This document shows, in pieces, positions 9,444 to 17,427 of a stretch of 64,000 bases of DNA; position 1 is the stretch's first letter, and every line of letters starts with the position of its first letter. Both the position numbers and the translations under genes were made by a program. This DNA comes from Subtercola endophyticus (GTDB lineage Bacteria > Actinomycetota > Actinomycetes > Actinomycetales > Microbacteriaceae): contig NZ_CP087997.1 in the NCBI RefSeq assembly GCF_021044565.1, forward strand, positions 1 through 64,000. The letters run 5' to 3'. Under the pieces are notes generated by a model that was not told the DNA's origin, searched no databases, and saw only the letters and a list, made by a program, of their open reading frames with translations.

Positions 9444-11920
9444 AACCTGTACTCACCTACGTGAGGGCGGCACCGGTGAGTGTCGGTCTCGCAATCATCG
9501 TGATCGTCACCTCGATCGTGACCGGCACCATCGTCACCCCCGCCACGACGGGCGGGGACTCCTTAGTCTGGGCCGCGGGCGTTCCCACCACCATCGACAG
9601 CGGGTGGTGGTGGACCCCGCTGACCGCGCTGTTCGTGCCGAACGACCTGGCCAGTCTCATCATCAGCGTCGTGCTGGCCCTCACTCTGCTCGCCGTCTGC
9701 GAGCGGTTGATCGGGTCTCTGCGCACGGCGGCCGCGTTTCTGCTGACCGGCATCGTCGGCATTCTCGTCGGCGTGGTCATTCAGCAGTTGGGCGTCGGGC
9801 TCGGTGAGAGCTGGGCCGTCGGGTCGGCCTTCGACTTCACCCTCGATCCGACCATCGGCATCATCGGTGCCCTGCTCACGGCGAGCGGGTTCGCTCAGGC
9901 GCTCTGGCGGCGCCGGATCCGGCTCATCACCTTCGCCATCGTGCTGGTGTTCGTGCTGTACAGCGGCGATCAAGACAACTTCTATCGCCTGCTCGCTGCC
10001 CTGGCGGGCCTTGCGCTCGGTGCCCTCTGGAGCCCTCGGACACGCGGATCGCGGCACGGTCACAGTTCGCAGGGCGAGTCGCGCAACCTCGTGGCAGTGA
10101 TCGTCGCCATCAGTGCGATCGGCCCGCTCATCGCCCTGCTGCCGCCCGGCGGTAACGGCCCGCTGTCGTTTGTGCAGTACGTCTTCGGCGCTTCGAATCC
10201 GGATGCCGACGCCACCCTTGCGGCGTGTGCCAACGATTTCAGCGCCGAGTGCGACCGCAACCTCGCGTTGGTGAGCGCGGGCGGGGTGAGCCCGTTGCTT
10301 CTCGGACTCGTGCCGCTCGTGCTGCTGATCATCGCGGCGATCGGATTGCGCAGAGGCCGGCGCTTCGCGTGGCTGCTCGCCATCGTGGTCAACGCCGCGC
10401 TCATCGTGCTATCGATCGTGACGCTCGGGCTCGGGGATATCACCATCGATGCGAGCAGCGCCGACGTCACCAGCATCGAGACGCTGTTCTGGATTCTCGC
10501 GACGGTGCTGGCGCCGGTGGCGCTCATTGTGACCCTCGGCGTGACACGGCTGCGGTTCCAGATTCGCGCGCCGAAGGCGGCCGTACGCCGATTCGGCATC
10601 ATTGTCGCGACGGCGTTCGTCGTGCTGGCGGTGTTGTACCTGATCGTGGGTGCGGCATCCATCGACGACTATGTGCCCGACGCGAACTTCGGCGACCTGT
10701 TGCTCGACACGATTCGGCGGTTCGTTCCGACCGGGTTCGACACCGGGCTGGGGCCCGTGATCGTGCCCGCGGGCGGATTCGCGCTCTTTGTCTACCAGTG
10801 GGTGGGGGTGGTGTTCTGGGCGATCACGGTGGGCGCGCTCATCCAGTTGTTCGCAGCCGTGACGCAGAGCAGATCGGTGAGCGAAGAAGAGCACTTCCGC
10901 CGGCTGCTGCGCCTGTACGGGGGCGGCACCCTCGGCTTCATGGGCACCTGGGCCGGCAACGTGTACTGGTTCAGCGCCGACGGCGAGGCGGCGGTCGCGT
11001 ACCGAGTGATCAACGGGGTGGCGATCACGCTGTCAGACCCGATCTGCGACCCCGATCGCGGGCCGGAGGTCATCGGCGAATTCATATCGTTCTGCGACGC
11101 GAACAGCTACGTCTGCGTGTTCTACAGCTTTCACGAGCAGTACGTGCCGGTGTTCGAGCAGCGCGACTGGCAATACATGTCGGTCGGCGAAGAGACGCTG
11201 ATGGCACCCGTGACCCTCGACATGGCGGGCAAGCCGTGGCAGAAGGTGCGGCAGGCGCTGAACCGCGGCACGAAGGCGGGCATCACCACGCTGTGGACCA
11301 CGTGGGACGAGCTGCCGGTTTCGCTGTCGAACCAGATCAACGCCATCAGCGAGCAGTGGGTGGCCGAGAAGGAGCTGCCCGAGATGGGCTTCACCCTCGG
11401 GGCGATGCAGGAGCTGAAAGACCCCGACGTCAAGCTGTTTCTGGCCATCGGGCCCGACGGTGACATGCAGGCCATCACGAGCTGGCTGCCCGACTACCGC
11501 GACGGCGAGGTCGTCAGCTACACCATCGACTTCATGCGCCGCGGCGACAACTCCATCGGCGGCATCATGGAGTTCGTCATCGCGTCGGCCGCGCTGCACA
11601 TGCAGAAAGACGGTATCGCGGTGCTGAGTCTCTCGGCGGCACCGCTTGCCGAGAAACCGGTTGCGCCGGGGGAGACCCCGCCGGAACCGACCGTCATGAC
11701 GCGGCTGCTCGGATTCTTGGCGCAGACGCTCGAGCCGGCCTACGGCTTCTCGACGCTGTTCAAATTCAAGTCGAAATTCAATCCGACCCACTCGACGATC
11801 TACATGGCGTACGCCGACCCCGTGACACTGCCCGTCATCGGCGCGGCCATCGGATCGGCCTACCTTCCGCACGCCACCCCGAAGGAGTACCTCGCGCTGG
11901 CAAAGACCCTGCGCAAGTAG
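9440..11920 (+). CDS. aminoacyl-phosphatidylglycerol synthase-like membrane protein (MprF/DUF2156 type)
   Basis: An 826-residue membrane protein. The N-terminal half carries many hydrophobic helices (from residue 12 to about 480), with a rhomboid-like first part rather than the classic MprF flippase. The C-terminal cytoplasmic domain (about 485-800) is DUF2156, the GNAT-like fold that moves an amino acid from aminoacyl-tRNA to phosphatidylglycerol; motifs seen include GFMGTWAGNVYWFS, SDPICDP, WQKVRQALNRGTKAG and the late FNPTHSTIYMAY. It is coupled to the upstream esterase. Such enzymes reduce membrane charge and protect against cationic peptides. Which amino acid (Lys, Ala or another) cannot be read from the sequence. 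Confidence 0.87.
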   Translation: MKPVLTYVRAAPVSVGLAIIVIVTSIVTGTIVTPATTGGDSLVWAAGVPTTIDSGWWWTPLTALFVPNDLASLIISVVLALTLLAVCERLIGSLRTAAAFLLTGIVGILVGVVIQQLGVGLGESWAVGSAFDFTLDPTIGIIGALLTASGFAQALWRRRIRLITFAIVLVFVLYSGDQDNFYRLLAALAGLALGALWSPRTRGSRHGHSSQGESRNLVAVIVAISAIGPLIALLPPGGNGPLSFVQYVFGASNPDADATLAACANDFSAECDRNLALVSAGGVSPLLLGLVPLVLLIIAAIGLRRGRRFAWLLAIVVNAALIVLSIVTLGLGDITIDASSADVTSIETLFWILATVLAPVALIVTLGVTRLRFQIRAPKAAVRRFGIIVATAFVVLAVLYLIVGAASIDDYVPDANFGDLLLDTIRRFVPTGFDTGLGPVIVPAGGFALFVYQWVGVVFWAITVGALIQLFAAVTQSRSVSEEEHFRRLLRLYGGGTLGFMGTWAGNVYWFSADGEAAVAYRVINGVAITLSDPICDPDRGPEVIGEFISFCDANSYVCVFYSFHEQYVPVFEQRDWQYMSVGEETLMAPVTLDMAGKPWQKVRQALNRGTKAGITTLWTTWDELPVSLSNQINAISEQWVAEKELPEMGFTLGAMQELKDPDVKLFLAIGPDGDMQAITSWLPDYRDGEVVSYTIDFMRRGDNSIGGIMEFVIASAALHMQKDGIAVLSLSAAPLAEKPVAPGETPPEPTVMTRLLGFLAQTLEPAYGFSTLFKFKSKFNPTHSTIYMAYADPVTLPVIGAAIGSAYLPHATPKEYLALAKTLRK

Positions 11921-11929
11921 CCGTAGTGG

Positions 11930-12769
11930 TCAGGCGGCCGCGAGGAAGGGGGCGTGGTGGTAGCCCTCGGGGTCGAGCACGGCCACGGTGGATTCTGGCA
12001 CCTCGAGAAAGGCGCCCGGCAGGTCGTTGAGCGGCTCGGAGACCACCATGTGCGAGGTTTTTCCGAATTCGTTCAGGTAGGCCAGGTCGGGGTACATCGA
12101 GCGCAGAGTGGGAATGTCGGCCGAGTGAAAGAGCGAGCGTGAACGCCCCTCTGTCGAATAGCGGAAGGCCCACACGGTGGCGCCGTCGCTGACCGCCATG
12201 GTGCCCTGCATGGGAAAGTGCGTGCCGTGCGCCTGGCCGACCTTCTCGATCATCCGGATCGCCGCGCCCAGCCCCGCGATGGGGTCGTCACGCAGCCCGA
12301 GCGTGAGCGCCAGATGAAACAGCACCTCTGAGTCGGTGGTGCCCTGAATATGCGGGTAGAGCGAGGGGTCGACCGCGAACACCAGCTCGCGCTTGTACGC
12401 GGCGAATCCCGAGAGAAACCCGTTGTGCATGAACAGCCAGTTCTCGTAGCGGTACGGGTGGCAGTTGGTCAACTGGATGGGCGGTCCTGCCGCCGCGCGC
12501 ACGTGACTGAAGAAGAGCGGGCTTTCGATGGCCTGCGTGAGTTCGCGCAGATTGGTGTCGTGCCAGGCCGGTTCGACCGAGTGGAACAGCGCCGGAATGT
12601 TGCCGGCGGTGGAGCCCTGCGGGTACCACCCGAACCCGAACCCGTCACCGTTCACCGGCTCGTTGCCGAGGGGCGAGTTCAGCGACTGCGCCACGAGCGA
12701 GTGTTTGGCGTCGAGCACCAGCAACGACGGCTTGATCGGTTCTCCTGCGTACGCCAGCCACCGGCACAT
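11930..12769 (-). CDS. class II glutamine amidotransferase (YafJ/EgtC-like)
   Basis: An N-terminal-nucleophile amidohydrolase of 279 residues. Translation is set at the ATG at 12769 because removal of Met then exposes Cys2 (MCRWLAYAGEP), the catalytic nucleophile, and because an AGGAG site lies about 9 bases upstream; the longer reading from 12814 would bury the Cys. Conserved parts include NGDGFGFGWYP, HVRAA and NCHPYRYENWLFMHNG. Relatives hydrolyse gamma-glutamyl amides; EgtC acts in ergothioneine synthesis, but no other egt gene is near, so the substrate is open. It is convergent with the aminoacyl-PG synthase gene, 9 bases away. Confidence 0.88.
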   Translation of the reverse strand: MCRWLAYAGEPIKPSLLVLDAKHSLVAQSLNSPLGNEPVNGDGFGFGWYPQGSTAGNIPALFHSVEPAWHDTNLRELTQAIESPLFFSHVRAAAGPPIQLTNCHPYRYENWLFMHNGFLSGFAAYKRELVFAVDPSLYPHIQGTTDSEVLFHLALTLGLRDDPIAGLGAAIRMIEKVGQAHGTHFPMQGTMAVSDGATVWAFRYSTEGRSRSLFHSADIPTLRSMYPDLAYLNEFGKTSHMVVSEPLNDLPGAFLEVPESTVAVLDPEGYHHAPFLAAA

Positions 12770-12843
12770 GCCTTCATCTCCTTCGATGCGGCGCGCTTCA
12801 CGCGCAGTGCCCACAGTACTCGCCAGCCAACGGGAGACAAATG

Positions 12844-12860
12844 CTCAGTGTTGCACTGAG
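12844..12860. promoter_or_regulatory. 7-bp perfect dyad overlapping a -35 element
   Basis: CTCAGTG-TTG-CACTGAG is a perfect 7+7 inverted repeat. It overlaps the putative -35 (TTGCAC, 12851-12856) of the tRNA-like unit and sits about 75 bases upstream of the divergently transcribed amidotransferase gene. It could be a repressor site for one or both. No regulator is identified. Confidence 0.5.
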
Positions 12861-12880
12861 ATGAACATGTCGACTACATT
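12851..12880 (+). promoter_or_regulatory. putative promoter of the tRNA-like unit
   Basis: TTGCAC at 12851-12856 and TACATT at 12875-12880 are separated by 18 bases, giving a plausible sigma-70-type promoter. Transcription would begin near 12887, about 13 bases before the 5' end of the tRNA-like fold. Confidence 0.5.
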
Positions 12881-12899
12881 CAATCCAGCACCACCCCTC

Positions 12900-12974
12900 G
12901 CGAGTGTATTTCAATGTCAGACTGTCGGCCTTCCCGGTCGAAGATGCAGTGTTCAACTCCTGCCACTCGCTCCA
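12900..12974 (+). tRNA. degenerate tRNA-Gly-like gene (anticodon UCC), encoded CCA
   Basis: The 75 bases can be threaded into a tRNA. The acceptor stem GCGAGTG/CACTCGC is perfect (12900-12906 with 12964-12970), followed by T and an encoded CCA (12972-12974). The anticodon stem TCGGC/GTCGA (12925-12929 with 12937-12941) has one G-T wobble and a 7-base loop CTTCCCG with UCC (Gly) at the standard place. The T loop TTCAACT is canonical, but its stem has a bulged T at 12950. The D arm is damaged: two outer pairs are lost and the loop AATGTCA has one G instead of the usual GG. Overall similarity to tRNA-Gly is strong. It could be a pseudogene or a special-purpose tRNA. Confidence 0.6.
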
Positions 12975-12993
12975 CGCCGATTCGGTCGCAAGA

Positions 12994-13021
12994 ATCCCCA
13001 GGCACATGCCCGGGGATTTTT
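12994..13021 (+). terminator. intrinsic terminator after the tRNA-like gene
   Basis: ATCCCC (12994-12999) pairs with GGGGAT (13012-13017), an inner GGCA/TGCC continues the stem past one A-C mismatch, and TTTTT follows (13017-13021). The T run is on the plus strand only, so it ends the rightward transcript carrying the tRNA-like sequence, just before the stop of the convergent SGNH hydrolase gene. Confidence 0.85.
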
Positions 13022-13024
13022 GCG

Positions 13025-13801
13025 TTACCGGTCGAGCAGCTGCTGGATGATCGGCTCGAGGTGCTCGGCCGCCTGTGCATGCCCGAGATCGGTGGGGTGC
13101 AGGCCGTCGTCTCCGATCTGCTCGGGCGGCCCGGTGAACCACCAGCCGTCGGCGATCGGATCGACGTAGGGCAGGGCATCCATCGCCGCCGCGTCGCGCA
13201 CCGCGTTGCGCGACGTCTGGATTCCGTCGGGCACAGAGGCGCTGACCCAGGGCGTGCTCACGACGAGAATGGCGGCGTTCGGCGCGCGCTGCTTGATGGT
13301 CTGCAGGGTGGTGAGGGCGGCATCCATGATCTTTTCGTACGGGTACCCGGCGTCATCGTCGCTGCCCACGATGACGACCAGGCTCGCGTTCGCGGGCACC
13401 TGTTCGGCGAGGTCGTCGAAGCGCAGGCCGTCGTCGCCGGGGTCGACATAACCCGAACCGCCTGACGTGATGGTCTGCCAATCGGTGTGCAGGGCGTCAC
13501 CGACGAGAGCCGGAAAGCGGTCTTGCGAGCCGGAGTCTTCGCTCGACCCGCCGACGAACGAGTTGCCGACGTAGACCACCAGCGGCGTGGCCGTCGGCCC
13601 CGGAGGTGTGACAGTCGAGGTCGTTGCGGGCGACGGGGTGACGGGCGCGCTGGTGCGGGGCGCCGGCGTTCCGGAGGCGATGGTGGCCGACGACGGCCCC
13701 TTCACGACCACGACGGTGAGCACAACCGCAATCGCCACCAGCACCGCGATTCCCACACCGATACCCACTCGCGTGCGTCGGGAGAGTCGTGCGGTGGCCA
13801 C
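13025..13801 (-). CDS. secreted or membrane-anchored SGNH/GDSL hydrolase
   Basis: The 258-residue product has an N-terminal signal anchor (about residues 11-34), a Thr/Ser/Pro-rich linker (35-72) and an SGNH hydrolase domain. Block I reads VYVGNSFVGG, with GNS in place of GDS and Ser as nucleophile. A GSDDD segment stands at the block III position. The C-terminal DGLHPTDLGH supplies the Asp-x-x-His pair. Family members cleave acetyl or acyl groups from cell-surface sugars or lipids; the substrate here is unknown. The stop lies four bases past the terminator of the convergent tRNA-like unit. Confidence 0.85.
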   Translation of the reverse strand: MATARLSRRTRVGIGVGIAVLVAIAVVLTVVVVKGPSSATIASGTPAPRTSAPVTPSPATTSTVTPPGPTATPLVVYVGNSFVGGSSEDSGSQDRFPALVGDALHTDWQTITSGGSGYVDPGDDGLRFDDLAEQVPANASLVVIVGSDDDAGYPYEKIMDAALTTLQTIKQRAPNAAILVVSTPWVSASVPDGIQTSRNAVRDAAAMDALPYVDPIADGWWFTGPPEQIGDDGLHPTDLGHAQAAEHLEPIIQQLLDR

Positions 13802-13873
13802 GCCCAGAACCTACCGGATGCGGCCTGGGATTGCGCGGGAGGCACCGTTCTTGGCAGGCAGTGGCGGAGGCCG

Positions 13874-15130
13874 CTACCGCGCCGCGCTCGGCGCGCGCCG
13901 GGTGGCCCGAATCGCCCCGGCGAGCCCGGCGACCGTGAACGTGAGCGTTCCGATACCCACGACCACGAGCGGAAGGCCCCAGGCCCCGGTCGCGTCGTGC
14001 GCCGCACCGATGAGGGTGGGCGAGGTCGCGCCGAGCGCGTACCCGACGCCCTGCACCATCGCCGACAGCCGGCGGGCATGGGTGCCGCTCATGGCGAGCT
14101 GCACGATCAGCATGAACACGAGCGTGATCCCGCCGCCCTGCGCCACTCCGCCCGTGAAACCCCAGACGTACCAGAGCTGCGGCGACACGAGCAGGCCGAG
14201 CGGGCAGCTCAGCCAGAGCGCGGCCACGATGCCGAACGTGATGGGCACCCCGATGCGCTTCGAGAGCAGTGGAGCGCCGAGAGCGCCGACGACCGCGGCG
14301 ATCTGAAAGATCGACGAACTCGAGCCGGCCGCCGTCACCGAGAGGCCGTCTTCGCTCACGAGAATGCTCGGGAACCACGCCGTCAGCCCGTAATACGCGA
14401 ACGCCTGCCCGGCGAAGGCCAGCGAGAGCAGCACGGCGGAGGCGTCGCGCCAGGTCTGCGGTCGCGCACCGTTCAGGGCCGGCACCGAACTCGTATCGAT
14501 GGCCACGGTGTCGCCCGCGCCCGTCTCGATGAGCGGCTTGACCGGGCCGAACCGAAAGGCGGCCCGCGGCGTGATAGCGACCAGCCGGCCGATCGCGGCG
14601 ATGACGACAAAACCTGTCCAGCTCAACAGCGCGATCTGCCAGCCGAGTGCCAGCGCGATCGGCGCGGTCGCGAGCGAGGTGATCATCGAACTGACGTTGA
14701 GGGCCGAGGTATACGAGCCCGTCACGATCGCCACCCGTTCCGGCGGAATATCGCGCCTGATCACGACCGGAATCACCACGTTGCCGATCGTGATGAACGC
14801 TCCCATGATGATCGTGCCCACGAACACGGCTTCGACTCCGCCGGCCGAACGGATGATCGACCCCAGCCCGACCCCGATGATGGCGATCATCGTGGAGAAG
14901 TTCGCCCCGCCCTTGCCGACGAAGTACGACGCGAACGGGGTGATCACGGCGAAGCAGAGCACCGGAAGACTGGTCAGCAGGCCGAACTGGGCGGCGTTCA
15001 GGCCGAGCTCCGCGCGCATGATTCCGCTGATGGGGGCCACGGCGATGATGGGGCCGCGCAGAATGAAGCCGATGAGCACGATGGCCACCAGCATCGCCCA
15101 GGGAAAAGGGCGTCGGGAGGTGAGCTGCAT
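13874..15130 (-). CDS. MFS transporter, CynX/NimT-like
   Basis: A 418-residue major-facilitator protein with about twelve hydrophobic helices. The start (FILRGPIIAVAPISGIMRAELGLNAAQFGLLTSLPVLCFAVITPFAS) fits the cyanate/2-nitroimidazole (CynX/NimT) group, whose members mostly have unknown substrates. The second half repeats the first in the usual way (AYYGLTAWFPSIL). It is divergent from a second MFS gene, and the shared 137-bp gap holds two copies of an operator-like element, so both may answer to one regulator. Confidence 0.88.
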   Translation of the reverse strand: MQLTSRRPFPWAMLVAIVLIGFILRGPIIAVAPISGIMRAELGLNAAQFGLLTSLPVLCFAVITPFASYFVGKGGANFSTMIAIIGVGLGSIIRSAGGVEAVFVGTIIMGAFITIGNVVIPVVIRRDIPPERVAIVTGSYTSALNVSSMITSLATAPIALALGWQIALLSWTGFVVIAAIGRLVAITPRAAFRFGPVKPLIETGAGDTVAIDTSSVPALNGARPQTWRDASAVLLSLAFAGQAFAYYGLTAWFPSILVSEDGLSVTAAGSSSSIFQIAAVVGALGAPLLSKRIGVPITFGIVAALWLSCPLGLLVSPQLWYVWGFTGGVAQGGGITLVFMLIVQLAMSGTHARRLSAMVQGVGYALGATSPTLIGAAHDATGAWGLPLVVVGIGTLTFTVAGLAGAIRATRRAPSAAR

Positions 15131-15188
15131 CGTGCATCAAGCCTAAGACCCGCTGCCGGGCCGATGAGCACGGGGAGCCCCCGGCTGT

Positions 15189-15260
15189 TAACGCAACCGC
15201 AATTGCATTTAGGCGACCCGGAGAGTACAGTTCACGTAACGCAACGATAATTGCTTTAGG
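15189..15260. promoter_or_regulatory. twin operator-like repeats between divergent MFS genes
   Basis: Two near-identical elements, 15189-15213 and 15237-15260, share TAACGCAAC, then AATTGC, then TTTAGG. Each contains an inverted repeat GCAA-N6-TTGC, and the copies are 48 bases apart. The second lies immediately before the ribosome binding site of the rightward MFS gene. The arrangement suggests cooperative binding of a dimeric regulator; none is encoded nearby. Confidence 0.65.
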
Positions 15261-15267
15261 AGTGACA

Positions 15268-16707
15268 GTGAGCGACAGCACGAATTCGGGCCTAACGGGC
15301 CCCACGGGCATCCGGCAGCGCAGATCGTTGCCACCCACGGCTGCATTCGTGGGTACTGCCGCGGCTTTCGCCGCTCTGTATCTCGCGGCGGGTGCACCGA
15401 CCTCGCTGCTGGTGCTGTTCGAGAAGGAGTGGGGTTTTCCGGCCTGGGTGCTCACCGTCGCGTTCGCCGCTTACGCCATCGGTCTGCTGGTGAGCCTGCT
15501 GATCGTCGGATCGTTGTCGGACTACCTCGGGCGACGACCCGTGCTGATCGCCTCGCTCGCGCTCGAACTCGTCGCCATGCTGATGTTCGTGTTCGCGAGC
15601 GATATCACGGCCGTCATCGTGGCTCGAGTCGTGCAGGGCATCGCGACCGGTGCCGCGACGAGCGCGCTCACGGCTTCGGTGGTCGAGCTCGCGCCCGAGC
15701 GATTCAAGCGCCTGGGCGCGGTGATCGGCGGCATTGCGCCGGCCGGCGGCCTCGGGCTCGGTGCGCTGTTCGCCGGTCTCGCCGTGCAGTTCACGGCCGA
15801 CGCCGACGTGGTGGTGTTCGTCACCCTCTCGGTGGTCGTCGCTCTGGGGCTCGCCGTCGCGTTCTTCTCGGCCGAGACGGTGGGGCGCCAGCGCGGTGCG
15901 GTGCGGTCGCTTGTTCCTCGGGTGTCGATTCCGGCGGCGGCGCGGGCCGAGTTCCGGGCGACGATTCCCGTACTGACGGGCGCGTGGATGCTCGCGGGGC
16001 TCTTTCTGGGGTTGGCCCCCACGATCATCCGCGACATCTTCGGCATCGATAGCGGTCTCGTGAACGGGGTGACGGTGTTCATTCAGCCCGGGGCTGCGGC
16101 GGTCGCCGGACTGTTGCTCGGCGGCGTGCTCGCCCGGCGCGCGACTCTCGTGGGCGGCGTCGCCGTGCTCGTAGGCGCGGTGATCATCGTCACATCGATC
16201 GGTCTCGGCATTCTGCCGCTGATGTGGGTCGGCGCCCTGATCGGCGGCTCTGGGTTCGGCGCCTCGTTCTCGGGCTCGCTGCGGCTTGTCGGGCCGCTCG
16301 CGAAGCCGCACCAGCGCGCCGGACTCTTCGCCGGGGTCTACCTCGTGTCGTACCTCGCGTTCGGCGTCTCGGTGATCATCGCGGGGCAGCTGATCGCGCC
16401 GCTCGGACTGATGACGACGGTACTGGCGTTCGGCGTCGCGATCGTGGTGGTAGCGGGCCTGGGTATCGGGGCGCAGCTGCGCATGCAGCGCCGGGATGTT
16501 GCTGGTGTTGCCGCTGCCGCTGCCGCTGGTTCTGCTGCTGCTGCTGCCGCTTCTGCCGCCACTTCTGTGGCCGCTGCCGCCGCGGGTTCTGCGGCTTCTG
16601 CCGCGGTCGTGGGCGCGCCGGAAACCGCAGTGGCCGAGGGTGCCGCGCGGAGCGCCGACGCGCCGAGGTGCGGTTCGACGACCGGAATGGCCGCACCCGC
16701 GGCGTAG
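15268..16707 (+). CDS. MFS transporter with Ala-rich C-terminal tail
   Basis: A 479-residue major-facilitator protein. The GSLSDYLGRRPVL loop between helices 2 and 3 is the MFS signature, and ARVVQGIATGAATSA marks helix 4. Start is the GTG at 15268, which lies 5 bases after AGGAG; the GTG at 15262 would overlap that site. The last 60 or so residues are an almost pure Ala/Ser tail (AAAAAAGSAAAAAASAATS), encoded by near-perfect GCT/GCC runs at about 16500-16600. That tail looks like a recent repeat expansion and is not part of the fold. The substrate is unknown. Confidence 0.87.
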   Translation: MSDSTNSGLTGPTGIRQRRSLPPTAAFVGTAAAFAALYLAAGAPTSLLVLFEKEWGFPAWVLTVAFAAYAIGLLVSLLIVGSLSDYLGRRPVLIASLALELVAMLMFVFASDITAVIVARVVQGIATGAATSALTASVVELAPERFKRLGAVIGGIAPAGGLGLGALFAGLAVQFTADADVVVFVTLSVVVALGLAVAFFSAETVGRQRGAVRSLVPRVSIPAAARAEFRATIPVLTGAWMLAGLFLGLAPTIIRDIFGIDSGLVNGVTVFIQPGAAAVAGLLLGGVLARRATLVGGVAVLVGAVIIVTSIGLGILPLMWVGALIGGSGFGASFSGSLRLVGPLAKPHQRAGLFAGVYLVSYLAFGVSVIIAGQLIAPLGLMTTVLAFGVAIVVVAGLGIGAQLRMQRRDVAGVAAAAAAGSAAAAAASAATSVAAAAAGSAASAAVVGAPETAVAEGAARSADAPRCGSTTGMAAPAA

Positions 16708-16787
16708 CTGCGTAGGCGCGCTCGGCGTGAGGGCGACCGGGTGACCGCCGTGGGGATGGCTGGGCGTGCGGCCTCAGCCGGGCGAAC

Positions 16788-17342
16788 CTAGGAGGCGAGC
16801 AGGGTGGGCCCCGACGAGCCCTTGCCGATCTGGTCGGGTACCGAACGGGCCACCTCGTGCAGCCACGGCCCCGGGCTCGGCCACGATCGGCCCGTCGGCA
16901 GCCGGCGCAGCACGCGGTCGAGCGACGTGCTGCCCTCCGCCCACGGAATGACCCGCGTCGGCGCGGCCTGTGGCAGCACGCCGAGCCACCAGTGCTTCCA
17001 CGTGGGCGCCAGCGACTCGGGGTCGACCACGATGTAGTAGTCGGGCATGCTCATCGAGCCGTTCTCGAGCGCCGATGAGGCGCGCTCCACCTCGAGATCG
17101 AGGGTGCCGATGGTCGACAGGTCGTCGAAGAACTCCACCCAGGCGGCGGCGACGTGCGCCAGCGGATCGCGGTCGTGCACCACGTAGGGGGCGTCGGCCT
17201 GCGTCACCCAGCGGGCGGCTTCTTCGTCGGAACTCTCCGCAAGCGAGGCGGCCCGCACGTTGGCATGCCGGGCCAACGCGCCGAACGCGTTCGGCGATTC
17301 GTTACCGACGAGAACGAGTGTGGTGCTTCGAGGGCTCCCCAT
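16788..17342 (-). CDS. hypothetical protein, unrecognised
   Basis: I do not recognise this family. The 184-residue product has no signal peptide or membrane helix. It opens with a short beta-strand pattern (TTLVLVGNESPNAFGALARHA) that could belong to an alpha/beta fold, and it contains HDRDPLAHVAAAWVEFFDDL, followed by PDYYIVVDPESLAPTWKHWWLGVLP. Its trio of aromatic residues around WKHWWLG is distinctive for a search. ATG at 17342. It reads in the same direction as the azoreductase gene 85 bases upstream, so the two may share a transcript. Codon use matches its neighbours. Confidence 0.65.
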   Translation of the reverse strand: MGSPRSTTLVLVGNESPNAFGALARHANVRAASLAESSDEEAARWVTQADAPYVVHDRDPLAHVAAAWVEFFDDLSTIGTLDLEVERASSALENGSMSMPDYYIVVDPESLAPTWKHWWLGVLPQAAPTRVIPWAEGSTSLDRVLRRLPTGRSWPSPGPWLHEVARSVPDQIGKGSSGPTLLAS

Positions 17343-17427
17343 GAACAGATCTTACTCGGCTGCGCTGGTCTGTGGCGCCGATCGACGCCACGGGCCATGC
17401 TCGCTTTCATCGAACTGTTATGCGGAT

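Noticed and set aside
12900..12974. Phage or island attachment site in a tRNA gene
   Set aside because: No integrase and no duplicated 3' tRNA end are found in the window; a full acceptor stem, promoter and terminator fit a transcribed unit better.
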